Shown: positions 1-8,494, counted from the stretch's first letter. The stretch: DNA of 16,349 bases from Phycisphaerales bacterium (GCA_003153915.1 PMBX01000083.1:1-16349), one strand, 5' to 3'. Numbers and translations are program-made. The notes: generated by a model not told the origin, from the sequence alone.

Positions 1-1
1 G

Positions 2-604
2 GCGGAAATGTGGCGCGATGTGACAATCAAACGCCCCCAAAACGCCAGGGGGCACTATAACCTGGGTTATGTGCTCAAGGAGCGAAGTGAATTTGCCCAG
101 GCCCTGGTGAGTTTCAATCGGGCCATCGGAATCCGGCCCACATTTGTGGAGGCATTCAACAACGCGGGCATCTGCATGCTCGAGTTGGGACGCCAGCAAG
201 AGGCCACGGAGTACTTCCAGAAAGCGCTGAAGTTGAAACCGGACTTTGCCCTGGCCCACGTGAACCTCGGCAATGCCCTGTTGTTCCTGGAGCATAATTC
301 CGAGGCGGTGCAACAATACCAGGAGGCCTTGCGGCTTGATCCCAACAACGCCGATGCACACTTTAATCTCGCCAACTGGCTGGTTTCCCAGGGCCAGTTA
401 CAGGAAGCCGTCGATCACTACGATCAGTCCATTCGGTTCAGCATCACACCCGCCGACGCCGCCGATGCGCACAACTGCCTGGGGCTGGTCCTTGTGATGA
501 TGGGCAGGCATGATGAGGCGGTCGCCCACTATCAACAAGCGTTGAAACTCAATCCCAACCACCTCGATGCACGGAAGAACCTTCGTGCGGCCCGGGGCGA
601 CTAG
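2..604 (+). CDS. TPR-repeat protein, 3' part of a larger gene
   Basis: The reading frame is open to the window edge, so the gene probably starts upstream; the first ATG inside the window is at base 8. Counting from that ATG, five tetratricopeptide repeats are visible at about residues 13-46, 47-80, 81-114, 115-150 (with a short insertion near its end) and 154-187. They show the usual pattern of N-L-G/A near the start, A-x-x-x-Y/F in the middle and A-L-x-L-x-P at the end. TPR arrays bind other proteins or peptides. The opening W-R-D followed by K-R-P-x-N-A-R resembles the C-terminal TPR tail of membrane proteins of the TMTC/O-GlcNAc-transferase-like type, whose membrane domain would lie outside the window; this is inference. 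No partner can be named. The protein ends normally at a TAG stop. Confidence 0.85.
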   Translation, partial: AEMWRDVTIKRPQNARGHYNLGYVLKERSEFAQALVSFNRAIGIRPTFVEAFNNAGICMLELGRQQEATEYFQKALKLKPDFALAHVNLGNALLFLEHNSEAVQQYQEALRLDPNNADAHFNLANWLVSQGQLQEAVDHYDQSIRFSITPADAADAHNCLGLVLVMMGRHDEAVAHYQQALKLNPNHLDARKNLRAARGD

Positions 605-649
605 CGTGACGGAGGCTGATCGGGAAATACGGGGGACGATCCAGTCGTC

Positions 650-678
650 TTGACAGTCTGGCGCCTTGGACCTAGTTT
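650..678 (+). promoter_or_regulatory. Possible sigma-70 promoter of the Gfo/Idh gene
   Basis: A perfect -35 hexamer TTGACA (650-655) is followed after 17 bp by TAGTTT (673-678), a weak -10 (3 of 6 matches). Transcription would start near 685. That supports the ATG at 715 over the in-frame ATG at 688 as the translation start of the next gene. Confidence 0.4.
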
Positions 679-714
679 ACGTGGCGTATGTGGTTCCAAG
701 GGCGGGAGGGAAGT

Positions 715-1827
715 ATGCCGGATCAGCCGCTTCCAGTCGCGGTCATAGGTGTCGGAGGCTTTGGCGGCCTGACGCTCCAGGCGCTGCGAGGCGTCGCGTC
801 GGTGAAGATCGTTGGGGTGTCCGATAGGAACCCCACGGTGGCCGAGCAGGCCGGTCGCGCCGCGGGCGTGCCGGCCTACAGCGACAACCGCTCGCTGTTG
901 GCGGAGACCCGTCCCCGGGCCGTTTACCTCGCCGTTCCGCCGATGGCCGGGGCGGAACTTATCTCTACCTGCGCGGAGCGAGGCATCGCTGTCTGGAAAG
1001 AACCCCCACTGGCCAGGAACCTCGACGAAGCCGTCTCGCTGGTGCGGCGGATGGATCGGGCAGGATTGAAGCTGGCCGTTGGAACCCAACGGCGATTTGC
1101 CACGGGTTATCGCAAGGCATGGGAACTTCGCGGCAGGGTTGGGCCGGTGTTCCTGGCTCGCTCGCATTATCTGTTCAACTGGGGAACGGACCTGCGGTGG
1201 CGGTCGGATAAGGCCTCCGCCGGTGGGGGGGCGCTGCTGGAACTGGGCTATCATCCCATCGACTTGTTGGTCTGGATGCTTGGGCTGCCGGAGGAGGTTT
1301 ACGGGCTAAGCGCCCGCGCTGGCCGTCCGCCCATCGACGGGAGTGAGGGCGCGACCGAGCGGGTCTATGATACCGACGACACTGCCGCGGCGCTGCTGCG
1401 TTTCGCCGGCGGGGTGATGGCGTCGGTGGTGACGAGCCGGTCATCGGGTCCGGTCAGCGAGGAATTGAGCCTACACGGAAAGAGCGGCTCGCTGACGGCC
1501 AACAGCGAGATGTGCACGCTGCGCGATCCCGACGGCAGCGCGCGGGATGGGGTACGCAGCGAGGAAGGACCGGTGGCGGCGCTCCAGCGGCAGGCCGACG
1601 CCTTCGCCACCGCAGTGGCCGCCGACAGTCCCACCTACGAGTGTTCCGGGCTGGAGAACCTCTTGAATCTTGCCGTTATCGAGGCAATCTACCTGTCGGA
1701 CTCCACCTGCCAGCCGGAGCACCCCCAGCGACTACTGGCCTCGCGGGGATTTTCGCTGGCTGATTGCCTGCGATATCAGCCGGGCAAGCCAGCCGCTCCG
1801 GCCACGCCGACGCCCCCAACCCCTTAA
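715..1827 (+). CDS. Gfo/Idh/MocA family NAD(P)-dependent oxidoreductase
   Basis: This is a 370-residue protein with an N-terminal Rossmann fold and a C-terminal Gfo/Idh/MocA domain. The dinucleotide-binding loop is G12-V-G-G-F-G17, followed by an acidic residue (D37) at the end of strand beta-2. The family oxidises or reduces sugars, inositols or related polyols; the substrate cannot be told from sequence. The segment that normally reads E-K-P reads E96-P97-P98 (preceded by K95), so the usual lysine is absent. The second signature is G-A-L-L-E-L-G-Y-H, with Glu in place of the common Asp but the His kept. I chose the ATG at 715 because GGGAGGG lies just before it; an in-frame ATG at 688 would add nine residues. 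The C-terminus is a proline/threonine-rich tail. The stop overlaps the convergent surE stop by 4 nt (TTAA). Confidence 0.85.
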   Translation: MPDQPLPVAVIGVGGFGGLTLQALRGVASVKIVGVSDRNPTVAEQAGRAAGVPAYSDNRSLLAETRPRAVYLAVPPMAGAELISTCAERGIAVWKEPPLARNLDEAVSLVRRMDRAGLKLAVGTQRRFATGYRKAWELRGRVGPVFLARSHYLFNWGTDLRWRSDKASAGGGALLELGYHPIDLLVWMLGLPEEVYGLSARAGRPPIDGSEGATERVYDTDDTAAALLRFAGGVMASVVTSRSSGPVSEELSLHGKSGSLTANSEMCTLRDPDGSARDGVRSEEGPVAALQRQADAFATAVAADSPTYECSGLENLLNLAVIEAIYLSDSTCQPEHPQRLLASRGFSLADCLRYQPGKPAAPATPTPPTP

Positions 1828-2603
1828 GGCAGGCAAGAAGCCCAATTTCGCCGGGACAGATCCGCCAGCCGGCGGTGATCCGTCAGGTCCACCTGGAGCG
1901 GCGTGACGGTGACATACCCCTCGGCCAGGCTGGTGACGTCGTTTTCGTGGTCGGTGGCGGCGAAACTGTACTCATCCCCCAGGCGATAGACTTCCCCATC
2001 GGGACCGCTGGATTGCAGGTGGTAGTCATCGGTCAGCTCGGCGGTGGACTGGGGCACGACTCGCACGCCCAGGGGCCGGAGCGGCCCCAGCGCGGGGATA
2101 TTGACGTTGAGGAAATCTCCCTTGCCCAGGCCCCATTTCAACAACGAGTTCAATACACATCGACACAGCCGGGCCGCGCGGGGGAAGTCCACCGTACCGG
2201 TCATGGCGGCGGAGAATGCCACCGCTGGTATGCCCAGCATGGCCGCCTCGGCCGCGGCGGCGACCGTGCCGGAATAGAAGACGTTGACGCCCACGTTGGC
2301 GCCGGCGTTGACGCCAGTGAGCACCAGGTCCGGCGGCGGAACCAGCAACTTGCGGATCGCCAGCCGCACGCAATCGGCGGGCCGGCCGTCCACGCTGAGG
2401 GCCGGGAAGCCGCCCGCCGTGCCGCCCTGGAGTTGGACCTTGCGCACCGTCAGGGGCGCCTGCAAGGTGATGGCGTGGGCGGCGGCGGATTGGGGGCTGT
2501 CGGGGGCCACGACGTGTATCTCGCCGATATCCGCCACGGCCGTGCGAAGCGCCGCCAGACCCGGCGCCAGCACGCCGTCGTCATTGCTCAATAGAATCCT
2601 CAT
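1824..2603 (-). CDS. surE: 5'/3'-nucleotidase SurE
   Basis: This 259-residue protein has the length and motifs of the SurE family of divalent-metal nucleoside monophosphatases, which remove phosphate from 5'- and 3'-nucleotides and sometimes from short polyphosphate. The N-terminal M-R-I-L-L-S-N-D-D-G box supplies metal ligands D8 and D9. S39 in A-P-D-S-P-Q-S and N99 in T-G-V-N-A-G-A-N-V-G complete the metal site, and Y-S-G-T-V-A-A-A follows. GGGAGG (2610-2615) lies 6 nt before the ATG. It is the last gene of the minus-strand group, 45 nt behind the prepilin-like gene, and converges on the Gfo/Idh oxidoreductase with overlapping stop codons. Nothing looks unusual in the catalytic residues. 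Confidence 0.95.
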   Translation of the reverse strand: MRILLSNDDGVLAPGLAALRTAVADIGEIHVVAPDSPQSAAAHAITLQAPLTVRKVQLQGGTAGGFPALSVDGRPADCVRLAIRKLLVPPPDLVLTGVNAGANVGVNVFYSGTVAAAAEAAMLGIPAVAFSAAMTGTVDFPRAARLCRCVLNSLLKWGLGKGDFLNVNIPALGPLRPLGVRVVPQSTAELTDDYHLQSSGPDGEVYRLGDEYSFAATDHENDVTSLAEGYVTVTPLQVDLTDHRRLADLSRRNWASCLP

Positions 2604-2648
2604 CCGTCGCCTCCCGGCAACCGCTTGGTACGGGTGCGTGGGGGAATC

Positions 2649-3548
2649 CTACCGTTTGGCGTCGAGGAATTGCCAGACCCGCTCGGAGTATTTTCCGTAA
2701 TAAAAACCAGTATCCTCCAGGGGATGCTGGGGCGAGTTGCTGTTGGACGCCACCGTGCCGTCGTCGGCGATGGTCCGTACGGCCCCGCCGCCCGAAAGGG
2801 CGTTGAAGTCTGGCCCGTGGTACAAGGTTCTGTGGACGGCGTACGTGGGCGGGAGATTGGCCGACGAGGCGAGCGGATCCGGGCACCAGAAACCGTCGCT
2901 CAGCAAGGTGTCGGCGGCGGGGTCGTACACTCCAGTGCCGCAGGCGACTCCATTTACCGATTGGTATTGGCGATCGAGGCGCACAAGGGGAATGACCTCG
3001 CCAGAGGTAGTTTTCTGTCCGCCGGGATACATCCGGTACCCTTGAAGTGGATCTGAGTTAATCGGACTGCCATTTTTTAGGTTTGGAGTGCCTGAGTAAA
3101 GATCATCGCTGATGGGAAAACGCATGCAATAGGTGCTGAATCGGTTGGTGTATGGGAATAGGCTGGCGCGGAGGTTGTGAAGGTCGCTGTCGGCGGCGGG
3201 GCAGATCAAATGATAGGGTTCAATGGTCCTCTCGGCGACCAGCGCCCAGAGGTTGACGTAGCGTTTATTGACGTTCCCAACACCCGGTTGATCGGTTCCC
3301 CCCCAGTGGCCCGAGAGGGGCAGGTCGGCGTCCTTTTTGTCGCTGAAGGCAAACGGGGGCAGGCAGAAGCGGTGGGTGGCCGCATAGGTCGCGACGGCCT
3401 GGCCGACGTGATATAGTTGAGCGGCGCAGCCGGCGCGCTTCGCCTCTTTTCGTGCCTGGATGACGGAAGGAGTCAGTACACCAGCCAGGATCGCGATAGT
3501 CGCCCCGACGACCAGCATCTCTATCAGCGACCACCCGTCTCGACGCAT
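2649..3548 (-). CDS. Prepilin-type N-terminal methylation domain protein
   Basis: This is a 299-residue protein with a type IV prepilin/pseudopilin leader: M-R-R-D-G, predicted cleavage after G5, then W-S-L-I-E with the conserved Glu at mature position +5, and a hydrophobic helix to about residue 30. The stretch after the helix (A-R-K-E-A-K-R-A-G-C, then a second short helix with Q-L-Y-H-V-G-Q-A) is the style of the many pseudopilin-like proteins of planctomycetes. Prepilin peptidase would process it at the inner membrane, and it may join a type II secretion-like or pilus-like filament. The C-terminal 250 residues are Gly/Asn/Pro-rich and I cannot assign them a domain. A G-rich stretch, likely a Shine-Dalgarno site, precedes the ATG. 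It lies 60 nt after secDF and 45 nt before surE, so co-transcription is possible. Confidence 0.8.
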   Translation of the reverse strand: MRRDGWSLIEMLVVGATIAILAGVLTPSVIQARKEAKRAGCAAQLYHVGQAVATYAATHRFCLPPFAFSDKKDADLPLSGHWGGTDQPGVGNVNKRYVNLWALVAERTIEPYHLICPAADSDLHNLRASLFPYTNRFSTYCMRFPISDDLYSGTPNLKNGSPINSDPLQGYRMYPGGQKTTSGEVIPLVRLDRQYQSVNGVACGTGVYDPAADTLLSDGFWCPDPLASSANLPPTYAVHRTLYHGPDFNALSGGGAVRTIADDGTVASNSNSPQHPLEDTGFYYGKYSERVWQFLDAKR

Positions 3549-3608
3549 AAAGACCCCCCGATTACCGGTGGTAGTGTCTCCAACGTCGAGACTGGTGGCA
3601 GCAGTGTG

Positions 3609-6600
3609 TCATGCTCCTGTCGGCGCGGTGGGGCTTGGTACGGTGACGGCCCCGGCCGTTCGGGAGGTGACTGCCGAGCGGAGGCCCATCAGCAGTGGCG
3701 CGGCCACCGCCACGGAGGAGTATGTCCCGAACATAATGCCCGCCAGCAGGGCGAAGTTGAAGCCCTTGATGCCCGGTCCGGCCCAGATGTACATGATCAA
3801 AACGACCAAGAATGTGGTCGTGCTGGTCAAGATGGTACGGCTAAGGGTCTGGTTGATGGAGTCGTTGATGACCGTCCAACTCAGGGCCGCCAGTTTCCCG
3901 CGGTTCTCTCGGATGCGGTCGAAGACGACGATGGTATCGCTGACCGAGTAACCAATCAGAGTCAGGATCGCCGCCACCATCGTCAGGTCGACCTTGAAGG
4001 ATTCGATACCCAGGAACCGCCCGATGAACTGCTGGCTGATCCATCCGGAGGAGGCCACCAAGCCCACGACGATGAGGCCGTCGTGGGCGATGCAAACCAC
4101 TGCCGCCAGACCCCAGCGGAACGACCCGAACCTGATCCACAGATAGGCGGTGATCGCCAGCCAGCTAAGGACAACCGCCACCAACGCCAATTGCGACGTT
4201 TCGCCCGCGATGGCGGGATCGAAGTTGGTGGCCACCATGGCCTCTTCGCGAGCCAGGGCGGCGTCGACGAGTTTGGCCTGCGTGCCGGCGAAACTTTCCC
4301 ATGCGCCGGCGCCGGCGACCATTTCCGGTTCGCTGGGGGCTACCAGCACGGTGAAGGAGGAGTAAACCTCCCCGGCGGTACGGGAGAGTCCCAGAACCTC
4401 GGTGCGATGGAACTGTTGGCCTGGGAAGTCGGGCTGGAACCGCATTTGGCGAATGCGCTGGAGCAATTCCGCCCGCGAAATCGGTGGGGCGATGTTGTTC
4501 AGGACGAACAACACGCCGCCCTCATAGTCGGCAAGGTCGTCGCGATAGGCGGGACTGGCGTCGCGCCACAGCTTGGGTTCGATCCGCGTCAATCCATCGG
4601 CCGAAACGGCGATATTCAACAATTCCACCTTCCCGGCGTTGGCGATGCGTTCGTAGGTGTGTCTGACCTGCTGCTGCAAGGCGTCACCGAGGGCCTTGGC
4701 CACGCGCTGACGGATCATCGGGACGCTGGTCTCGGTGGTGGATATCTGGTAGGCCGTTGCGGGAAGGGCGGACAACTCGCCTCGGTCCAGGGATCCATCC
4801 CGGTTGGCGTCCATCAGCTCGAAGAACCGGCGATTGCGTCCAGGGTCAGCTTGCCATTCCGCTGCGCTGATGGAACCGTTGTGGTCGGTATCGTAGGATC
4901 GCAGGAAATTGTCAGCCTTGTTGCGGTCAATGACCGTTTCGACGATGGCCGTGTCGCGTAGTTTATCGAAACCGCTGGCGGGGGCCTGGTCGCGCAGCAA
5001 CTGGCGGATCTGACCATCGTTGGGCAGTCGGCCCGCCAGCAGGGCGTCGTCCTTAAGCTTAATCACCGCCTGGGTTCCAGATGAAAACTCCAGTCCCCAG
5101 ATCCGATTGCCCTGCCAGACCAGCGAGGCGATGCCCAACAACGCGGTGGCCAGCGAGAAGGCCCAGAAATAATACCGCATGCCCATCCAGTTGACATGGG
5201 GCACGCCGATCAGACGGACCATTTTCAGCGGCTTGTTGAGCAATCGTGTCTGGAGCAGGAATTGGAAGAACCAGCGTGTGACCGTCACGGCAGTGAAGAT
5301 GTTGAACACCACGCCCAGCCCCAGCGTGATGGCGAATCCGCGGATTTCCTCCGTGCCAACCCATCCCAGGATTACGCAGGTTATCAGGGCGGTGACGTTA
5401 GAGTCGAAGATCGCGGTAAAGGCCCGCTCGTATGCGTTCTTGACGGCCATGCGGATGCTCTGGACCTTCATCTGCTCTTCACGCAATCGCTCGAAGATCA
5501 GCACGTTGGCGTCCACGGCCATGCCAATGCTGAGGATCAAGCCCGCGATTCCAGGCAGGGTGAAGACAGCGCTGAGGACGCTCATGGCTCCCAGGGTCAG
5601 CAGGATGTGGAGCATCAGCGCCGCGTCGGCCACGAAGCCACCGAACAAGTAGATCAGCAGCATGAAGGCCACGACGACCACGCAGCTCCAGTAGCCCGAG
5701 TGGATGGCCATGCGAAGGTTTTCCGCGCCGATACCGGGGCCGAAGGTGCTCTCGGAGACCGGTTCGGGGTTCAGTCGTCCGGGCAGCGAACCGGCGTCCA
5801 GGGTGCGGACGAGGTCGTGGACCTCTTCGGTCTTGAAATTACCCTCGATAATTCCGTTGGAGGAAATCACCGAGCGGATGACCGGCGCGGAATAGACCTC
5901 GTCATCCAGCAGGATGGCCAGGATGTTGCCCTTGTGCGCGTTGGTCAGGGAGCCGAACCGCTTGGCGCCGATGGAGTCGAAGCGGAAGCCCACTGCCGGT
6001 TTCTGGCCTTGATCCACCGTGGGATAGGCGTCGTCCAGGCGCCATCCTCCGGGACCTTCGCTGAGCATCATATTGCCCGGCGTGTTGTACAACAGCAGGT
6101 AGCTCTTGCCTGCGTAGTCGGCCACCACCATGCTGCCGTATTTGTCGCGGTTTTCGCGGATGGGGAACCACAGCATCCGCTCACTGCGCCGCCGCAGGAC
6201 GTCGGGGCCTTCCTTGGTCAGCATCTCGACGTAACGATCTCTCTCGGCGGTGGAGAGAGTAGCCTTCTCCGCCGTTCCCGGGGCGTAGGGGGCGATGCGA
6301 AACTCCAGCACGCCGGCCTTGGAGATTATGCGTTTCAGGTCCGCGGGATCCTCCAGCCGCTGGCGGGAATTGGCCCATTTCTTGTAGGCCGCAACGACGC
6401 CTTCGATCTTCTGGAGGCTGTCGGGATGTTTTTGGCAGAGAGCCTGGAGGTCGGTGGCGAATCGCTCGCGCATCGCCTTGGTTTCGGCCTTGTTGCCGAC
6501 GGCTTCTTCCTCGTTGGGAGAGACATAGTTGGCCAGGATGGACTGAAGTACCTGGGGATTGACATTGGTCCTGTCGATTTCCTCGAGCTTCTTGTCGTAT

Positions 6601-7304
6601 TCGATAATGGCGGTGTCCAGGGCCTCCTTGGCCTTGTCGCGTGCATCTGCCTTGGCGGTGGAGGCGTCGTTGCGGGCCTTCTGGACCACGTCATTTGCGA
6701 CGATCATCTCGCCCAGGAGTTTCTCGACGGAGGGCCTTCCTCCGGCCAAGTTCTTGATTTCCGCGTCGCGTTCCCGGCCAGGTGTCTGGAGCAGGCGGCG
6801 GATCTCATTACGTTGGATGTTCCCCGCCTCCAGTGCCTCCAGGGCCAAGATATAGGTGTTCTTGTCGGCGAGGGTCTCTTCCTTCCCGGCGGGCATGCGG
6901 ATTTCGATGCGGCTGCGACCAAGGGGGCGCCACTCCAGGCTCCGCAGGCCCTGCGGATCGACGCGATCCTTCAGCACGCTGATCATGCGTTCCGCGAGAT
7001 TGCCCGCATCGGTGCCGGCGGCCTCGTAGCGGGCGATGTCTCCCTTGAGCCGGCCGAGGGATTCCTTAGTGTCCTCTCGTTGCTGTTGGGCGAGGTTGGG
7101 ATCCGCCAGTTTGGCCTCCAGGGCCTTGGCGCTTTCCTGGAGGCGGATCTTTTCAGCTTCGTTGGTGCGTATCTCGTAGATGAGGCTGTGTCCGCCGCGG
7201 AGGTCGATACCCAGCCGCAGACCGTTGGTCCACAGCGACCCCAGGCATAAGGCAATCAACACGGCCACGAACGCGAACTTCAACGGCAGGTTTTTGATTT
7301 CCAT
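3609..7304 (-). CDS. secDF: Fused protein translocase subunit SecDF with EF-hand pair
   Basis: This 1231-residue protein joins SecD (about 1-690) and SecF (about 700-1231), the proton-driven partners of SecYEG that pull preproteins out across the membrane. SecD shows the first membrane helix (8-28), G-I-D-L-R-G-G (32-38), R-V-D-P-Q-G-L (114-120), L-P-G-R-L-N-P and a G-P-G-I-G-A-E-N-L box near 522-530. Five membrane helices follow, with G-M-A-V-D-A-N (D598). SecF shows G-L-E-F-S-S-G-T (737-744), I-G-Y-S-V-S-D-T (D1123), F-D-R-I-R-E-N and N-Q-T-L-S-R-T (R1156). D598, D1123 and R1156 lie in the motifs tied to proton transfer. Two EF-hand loops (D805-E816 and D832-E843) sit in the SecF periplasmic loop. 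The SecD periplasmic region carries long charged, probably coiled-coil segments (about 48-95 and 205-315). No yajC is adjacent. Confidence 0.95.
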   Translation of the reverse strand: MEIKNLPLKFAFVAVLIALCLGSLWTNGLRLGIDLRGGHSLIYEIRTNEAEKIRLQESAKALEAKLADPNLAQQQREDTKESLGRLKGDIARYEAAGTDAGNLAERMISVLKDRVDPQGLRSLEWRPLGRSRIEIRMPAGKEETLADKNTYILALEALEAGNIQRNEIRRLLQTPGRERDAEIKNLAGGRPSVEKLLGEMIVANDVVQKARNDASTAKADARDKAKEALDTAIIEYDKKLEEIDRTNVNPQVLQSILANYVSPNEEEAVGNKAETKAMRERFATDLQALCQKHPDSLQKIEGVVAAYKKWANSRQRLEDPADLKRIISKAGVLEFRIAPYAPGTAEKATLSTAERDRYVEMLTKEGPDVLRRRSERMLWFPIRENRDKYGSMVVADYAGKSYLLLYNTPGNMMLSEGPGGWRLDDAYPTVDQGQKPAVGFRFDSIGAKRFGSLTNAHKGNILAILLDDEVYSAPVIRSVISSNGIIEGNFKTEEVHDLVRTLDAGSLPGRLNPEPVSESTFGPGIGAENLRMAIHSGYWSCVVVVAFMLLIYLFGGFVADAALMLHILLTLGAMSVLSAVFTLPGIAGLILSIGMAVDANVLIFERLREEQMKVQSIRMAVKNAYERAFTAIFDSNVTALITCVILGWVGTEEIRGFAITLGLGVVFNIFTAVTVTRWFFQFLLQTRLLNKPLKMVRLIGVPHVNWMGMRYYFWAFSLATALLGIASLVWQGNRIWGLEFSSGTQAVIKLKDDALLAGRLPNDGQIRQLLRDQAPASGFDKLRDTAIVETVIDRNKADNFLRSYDTDHNGSISAAEWQADPGRNRRFFELMDANRDGSLDRGELSALPATAYQISTTETSVPMIRQRVAKALGDALQQQVRHTYERIANAGKVELLNIAVSADGLTRIEPKLWRDASPAYRDDLADYEGGVLFVLNNIAPPISRAELLQRIRQMRFQPDFPGQQFHRTEVLGLSRTAGEVYSSFTVLVAPSEPEMVAGAGAWESFAGTQAKLVDAALAREEAMVATNFDPAIAGETSQLALVAVVLSWLAITAYLWIRFGSFRWGLAAVVCIAHDGLIVVGLVASSGWISQQFIGRFLGIESFKVDLTMVAAILTLIGYSVSDTIVVFDRIRENRGKLAALSWTVINDSINQTLSRTILTSTTTFLVVLIMYIWAGPGIKGFNFALLAGIMFGTYSSVAVAAPLLMGLRSAVTSRTAGAVTVPSPTAPTGA

Positions 7305-7416
7305 AATTGTCCCAAATGATGCCGTGCGGCCAAGGCCGCCGGCTTGCCAATATCTTCAGACCGTCGGGAACCGTGGGCAAGACGCCCGCGGCGCTATTTT
7401 ATTTACAGGGATGGGC

Positions 7417-7445
7417 ATTGTCTGCCAAGCCGCCGGGGCGGTCAA
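7417..7445 (-). promoter_or_regulatory. Possible sigma-70 promoter of secDF
   Basis: Read on the minus strand, TTGACC (7440-7445), a 17-bp spacer and GACAAT (7417-7422) give 5 of 6 and 4 of 6 matches to the consensus. It lies about 110 bp upstream of the secDF start, in the 185-bp gap after the nuclease gene, so secDF may have its own promoter. Confidence 0.35.
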
Positions 7446-7489
7446 GGGAAACCTACGGTTTGTGACCGGGTAGATCCGTTGCCGGCCCG

Positions 7490-8464
7490 TCAGGGCGAGT
7501 TGGTCTTCTGGAGGGATTGGCTGCGATAAAGGACCTTGCCTGCCGGGGCATTGGCATCCTGAGAGAGTTGTCCGGCGAGCGTTCCCTGTCGGTACCACGG
7601 TGGAAGCGTGATCTTTTGACTGTCCAGCCAGGCCGTCAGGTACAGGGAGGCCAGGAACTTACCGGCAGCGTCCAGACGCTCCCTGGCGAAGTCGGCGGCC
7701 TTGCCACTGGCATCGAGCGGCTCATCCATACCCGGCAACTGGGCCTCCAGTTCATATACATGGTCGATCAGTGTCCTCCCTTGGGCGATTTCCGCCAGGG
7801 CGGCGGGCAACAGCTCGCCCAGCGGCTTGATGGGCCATCCCTTGGCGACAGAACCGGGATCGACAGGAAGCTTGCCCAACAGGGCGTCCACCTTGTTGTG
7901 GATGCCGCTTCGCGGGGAATTTCCATCAGCCCTGGCCCGTCCGTCCCAGTGGATCGTCAGGTGTAGCGGCTGGGTGAGGTCTTCGGCGTAGTGGGCCAGG
8001 AGGCCCGCGTAGACCAGGCACTTGGCGCGTATGGCCGGATTTTCCGGCCAGCGGCGATGCTCGGCGAAGGCCACGGTCAGGCGTTGGGTCCATTCCACCA
8101 CCGCGTAGGGCAGCAGGCCGATCTTGTTGGGCTTCAGCCCCTTGGCAGCGCAGAAATCAATGAAGGCGTACCGGTTCGCCGGTACCGGCGAACCACCCAG
8201 CAACTCCATGTCGAAATAATGCTCCGGGGCCTCCTGGTCGTGGAGTTCGGCCGGGGCGATAGGGCGGGTGAAGGCATCGGCGTCCAGGGAGCAGTGGGCG
8301 ATGGTATCCGTCCCGGCGACGAAGAAGGCCGGCACGTCGTTTCGCAGCGCCGCCAGGGCAACCCGCGTGGCCAGGTCGTGACCCCTGCCGTGCCAGGCGG
8401 CCGCCTCGGTGGCAAAAATTCCCAGGACCATCAGGACCAACGTGAGATTCCGGCAGCGCGCCAT
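7490..8464 (-). CDS. Secreted zinc-dependent S1/P1-type nuclease family protein
   Basis: This 324-residue protein matches the fold family of S1/P1 nucleases and bacterial phospholipase C, which use three zinc ions to cut phosphodiesters. A signal peptide (1-23, ending A-A-A) would be cleaved to leave W24 as the mature N-terminus. That is the hallmark of this family, whose N-terminal Trp binds zinc. Other likely ligands are H29 and D30 in W-H-G-R-G-H-D, H82 and D85 in P-E-H-Y-F-D, then H158, D162, H168 and H172 in the H-Y-A-E-D-L-T-Q-P-L-H-L-T-I-H stretch, and H189 in G-I-H-N-K-V-D. I chose the ATG at 8464 because AAGGAG (8473-8478) lies 8 nt before it; an in-frame ATG seven codons upstream lacks this site. 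The protein should act outside the inner membrane. Nuclease or lipase activity cannot be separated from sequence alone. Confidence 0.8.
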   Translation of the reverse strand: MARCRNLTLVLMVLGIFATEAAAWHGRGHDLATRVALAALRNDVPAFFVAGTDTIAHCSLDADAFTRPIAPAELHDQEAPEHYFDMELLGGSPVPANRYAFIDFCAAKGLKPNKIGLLPYAVVEWTQRLTVAFAEHRRWPENPAIRAKCLVYAGLLAHYAEDLTQPLHLTIHWDGRARADGNSPRSGIHNKVDALLGKLPVDPGSVAKGWPIKPLGELLPAALAEIAQGRTLIDHVYELEAQLPGMDEPLDASGKAADFARERLDAAGKFLASLYLTAWLDSQKITLPPWYRQGTLAGQLSQDANAPAGKVLYRSQSLQKTNSP

Positions 8465-8494
8465 GATTCGTACTCCTTGGGGCATACTTGCCCC

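Noticed and set aside
1764..2594. Plus-strand open frame opposite surE
   Set aside because: It is the complement of surE, without ribosome-binding site or recognisable motifs; the SurE motifs are on the minus strand.
3572..3588. Hairpin between secDF and the prepilin-like gene as a terminator
   Set aside because: GTCTC and GAGAC form only a 5-bp stem in a region on the coding side of the prepilin start, with no T-run.
3417..7250. Long open frames on the plus strand opposite secDF and the prepilin gene
   Set aside because: They mirror the secDF and prepilin codons in GC-rich DNA, show no domain motifs and have unnatural His/Gln/Asp/Gly-rich composition. The minus-strand frames carry clear family motifs.
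7453..7473. Terminator after the S1/P1 nuclease gene
   Set aside because: CTAC-GGT can pair with ACC-GTAG, but the stem has a 2-nt bulge and no T-run follows, so it is not convincing.
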